Assembly (NCBI GenBank): GCA_037833965.1
Contig: AP031357.1
Span: 17,628,001 to 17,692,000, forward strand
Source: Marchantia polymorpha subsp. ruderalis
Taxonomy: Eukaryota; Streptophyta; Marchantiopsida; Marchantiales; Marchantiaceae
DNA length: 64,000 nucleotides
Direction: 5' to 3'
The notes under the pieces are model-generated. The model did not search any database, was not told the DNA's origin, and saw nothing but the letters and a program-made list of their open reading frames with translations. The translations under genes were made by a program, and so were the position numbers. Positions 61,708 to 64,000 of this stretch are shown piece after piece; within the stretch, counting starts at the first letter, position 1; the number at the start of each line of letters is the position of its first letter.

Positions 61708-64000
61708 GATATTATTCATCATTCATTATCATTATATATATATTATTAGATAGATATTTCAAGTGCCGTATTCTGAGATTTGTTCTTAAACATGGTATCG
61801 GTACTATGAGATTACTTTTTTAATAGAATATGGAGAGAACAGACGCTTCCGATAAGTTTTACTAAGAATATACTCTTGTTTTGGAAACAGAGACCCTGGA
61901 CACAACAGCAGCTGTGAAGTCTCAACTCCCTGTTATAGATACAATTTCTCAATGTCGAGGCGAAAAGTCAAACCTTGTGAAGCTTGGGAGACACGTTGTA
62001 CACCAAAATGACAGGCTGTTATTTATAGAATCCAAACTTCAACGGGGACTTTCCTTGGGATTGGACCTAGCATCTGGTACCCATGGACTCATCTGCAATT
62101 CTCTTGATTTCCAACGAGCTTGTCTTCGCGTTGTGAGATCGCTTGTGAACACAACTTTGACGATTGAAGGGGTTGATATAAATTGAAAGTGAATATACTT
62201 TCAAGATTCAGTCTACTCTGACTACTAAAAAGCTTAGGCGGATTGTTAATATTCATATTTTATGAAAACATGTTCAACATTCAGGTTAGACAGTATGAGT
62301 ATAAGGGGATACAAACATCCCACGTAGACAAAGCGCATGAGAATGCTCCTTGTAACTAGAATTCTGTATAGTGCAGATAGAAAAAGTTGGTGAGGGTGGT
62401 GAAAGCAAGGCAAGAGAGATACATCATTAGAAAATGCTTTTGATTGTTCAGGTTGTGAAGTGCAAGAATTTGATGTTGTCTACTTCTATCAACCATTGCG
62501 GTTGGCCGATCACAGTCCTCAAGACGATGATTGTCGAGGTCAATGTCACGGAGCCGGCATGCGGAAAGATGGCGAAGCGTCGAGAGCATGGAATCGAATG
62601 GCAGAGAAAAGGCTGGACGGTGGGTGGCTCCGTCCCCGTCCCCATCCCCATGCCCGATCACGGAACAGCTGGAATTTGCAGCACGCTGCTGGCCTCTGCT
62701 CTGGCCGGACTCGCGAAGAAGAGGACTCGCGCCATCCAGTCTTGACGTCAATTCTAGCCAATTCGATCGAGTCAGGACGAGACAGCCCATCGCAGAAAAT
62801 TCCGGTTCGGTTCAATTCATTTCGATGCAGCTTGTTTCACTCGGTCATCTCGGTTCTGCAGACGGGAAGGAAGGATAGCGCTCCAGAGAAGGAAGAGGCT
62901 CAGGCCTGGACCACTTGGACTCGACTCGGTGTCGGCTGAAAGGAGCAGAAGGGACGACGGACGACGTCATGTCTCTCTTGCTGATGCGTTTTGTTAGACC
63001 CGTCTGGATAGATCTTCGACGAGGGCACACTCCCATGCGACGTTTCGAGCCCATGCATTGGACGCGTTTGACTTGCGCCCCGAACGGGGAGCCCGATAAT
63101 TCGCTCTGCAGAGACGAAATATCAGAAGGCGAGCTTTTGCAGCCAGAAACACATTACCAGCAACTGTGAGAATCTGTCGGAATCTCCGTGATCAATACTC
63201 TGTTTGCAAGCTAATCTGACAATGCTGCTGCTGCTAATTAAGCTCAGCTCCAGCCAGGATGTATCCATGGATGGGTACCAGCACTCTCGCTCCCACAACT
63301 TTTTTCTGAGGCACCCTTTCCATCTGAAAATTAGCATCTTGCAACTGTAACGCTGCAGTTCAGATTCCAGATGAAACGCAATCTTCTCTTTCTCTCGACG
63401 GAAAGGAAGATGAAAAGGAGGTGGACCGATGAGCCCAGTCATTCATTGTAAAGGTGCCGGGTCAGGGGCTGATGTTTTATATACACTTTATGCAAAGAGC
63501 TTGATTGTATGATTTACGAGAACTCAGAAATATCCATCATCCGATCCCGAGTGCAGATGTTTCGAGCTCAGAGGTACCCTGAGAGCGATGGTCTTTAGCT
63601 TCCAAATCCCATATCCGACTTGATGGGAGGCATAGATGCCGAGAATCAATAGAACAAAAGCTTCAATCCTCAAGCTTCAAGCCAAATTCATTCCTTCACA
63701 GAAGGGTCCACCAAGCCGATGAACATCCGGAGGGAGGACATGACTGTCCAGACACACCAGCTCTTGAACCAGGTCCACCTGCTGAGAGCATGCTGTGGGG
63801 CCAGGCCCTGGTGCCGGACATCCAGTCCAGCATCATGGCCATCTGCTTGAGAAGAGCGTGATTCTGGCGACGCGTGTGTCGAAATTTACACGAACGATCA
63901 GCCTCGAGATCAGCCGCCTACGAAAATCGGCCCCGAGGATTCACATGAACCTGTGAGAAAAGCTCATGAGCTAGAATTTGGAGGGGCTGAGCTTTGTGAG
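61708..64000. other. Intergenic region with GC-rich unassigned block
   Basis: A 101-codon plus frame at 61881-62186 and a GC-richer block at 62430-63170 with overlapping frames of 80-159 codons on both strands are the main items. None is recognisable, and the frames compete. The last 850 bases show only short frames. A gene with an exon in this block, possibly extending past the window edge, cannot be excluded. Confidence 0.35.

Noticed and set aside
1-64000. CRISPR arrays, bacterial operons, phage or biosynthetic clusters
   Set aside because: Introns, plastid targeting and plant transposons show a plant nuclear region. No regularly spaced repeat array or operon layout was seen.

Overview
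The window reads as nuclear DNA of a land plant, most likely a non-seed plant such as a bryophyte (a liverwort is my best guess, held loosely). The genes are split by GT..AG introns of about 120-570 bases. One gene is a plastid-type malonyl-CoA:ACP transacylase with a transit peptide. There is a Ty1/copia element with an initiator-Met-tRNA primer site, and an HKT-type cation transporter. Long AT-rich gene-free stretches alternate with GC-richer gene islands. Species identity is inference; nothing in the window proves it.

Layout. 1-2660 is AT-rich and empty. 2661-3950 is a GC-rich block with open frames I cannot assign. 6392-9134 (minus) is a three-exon HKT/Trk-type transporter with an unusually long C-terminal tail. 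9135-24300 holds no recognisable gene, only small repeats, a strong hairpin and a cysteine-rich open frame. 25108-28173 (plus) is a complete three-exon NOL10/Enp2 ribosome-biogenesis gene with a telo-box and a site II motif upstream. 30793-34667 (plus) is a complete ten-exon plastid MCAT (FabD) gene. 34668-42442 is AT-rich and gene-free.

The right third is accessory and decayed. 42451-44747 is a broken hAT-like DNA transposon with inverted ends and a near-perfect target duplication. 45192-47182 (minus) is a cytochrome P450 pseudogene (CYP704/CYP86-like). 49624-50428 (minus) is an intact two-exon PR-1/CAP secreted protein gene. 51490-52116 and 53827-54195 are two fragments that look like pieces of a TORNADO1-like LRR-Roc gene. 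56692-61707 (minus) is a degenerate Ty1/copia retrotransposon with both LTRs. Parts of 48100-48900 and 55330-55770 share a diverged repeat with a tRNA B-box-like motif (possible SINE).

The intact genes cover cation transport, pre-rRNA processing, plastid fatty-acid synthesis and an apoplastic defence-type protein. They look like ordinary neighbours and not a functional cluster. I see no convincing novel multi-gene system. The most interesting leads are the long tail and all-glycine filter prediction of the HKT protein, the BED-finger/hAT-like element, the scattered LRR-Roc fragments, and the possible SINE family. Exon joins were checked by hand for frame and splice dinucleotides; no database search was possible.
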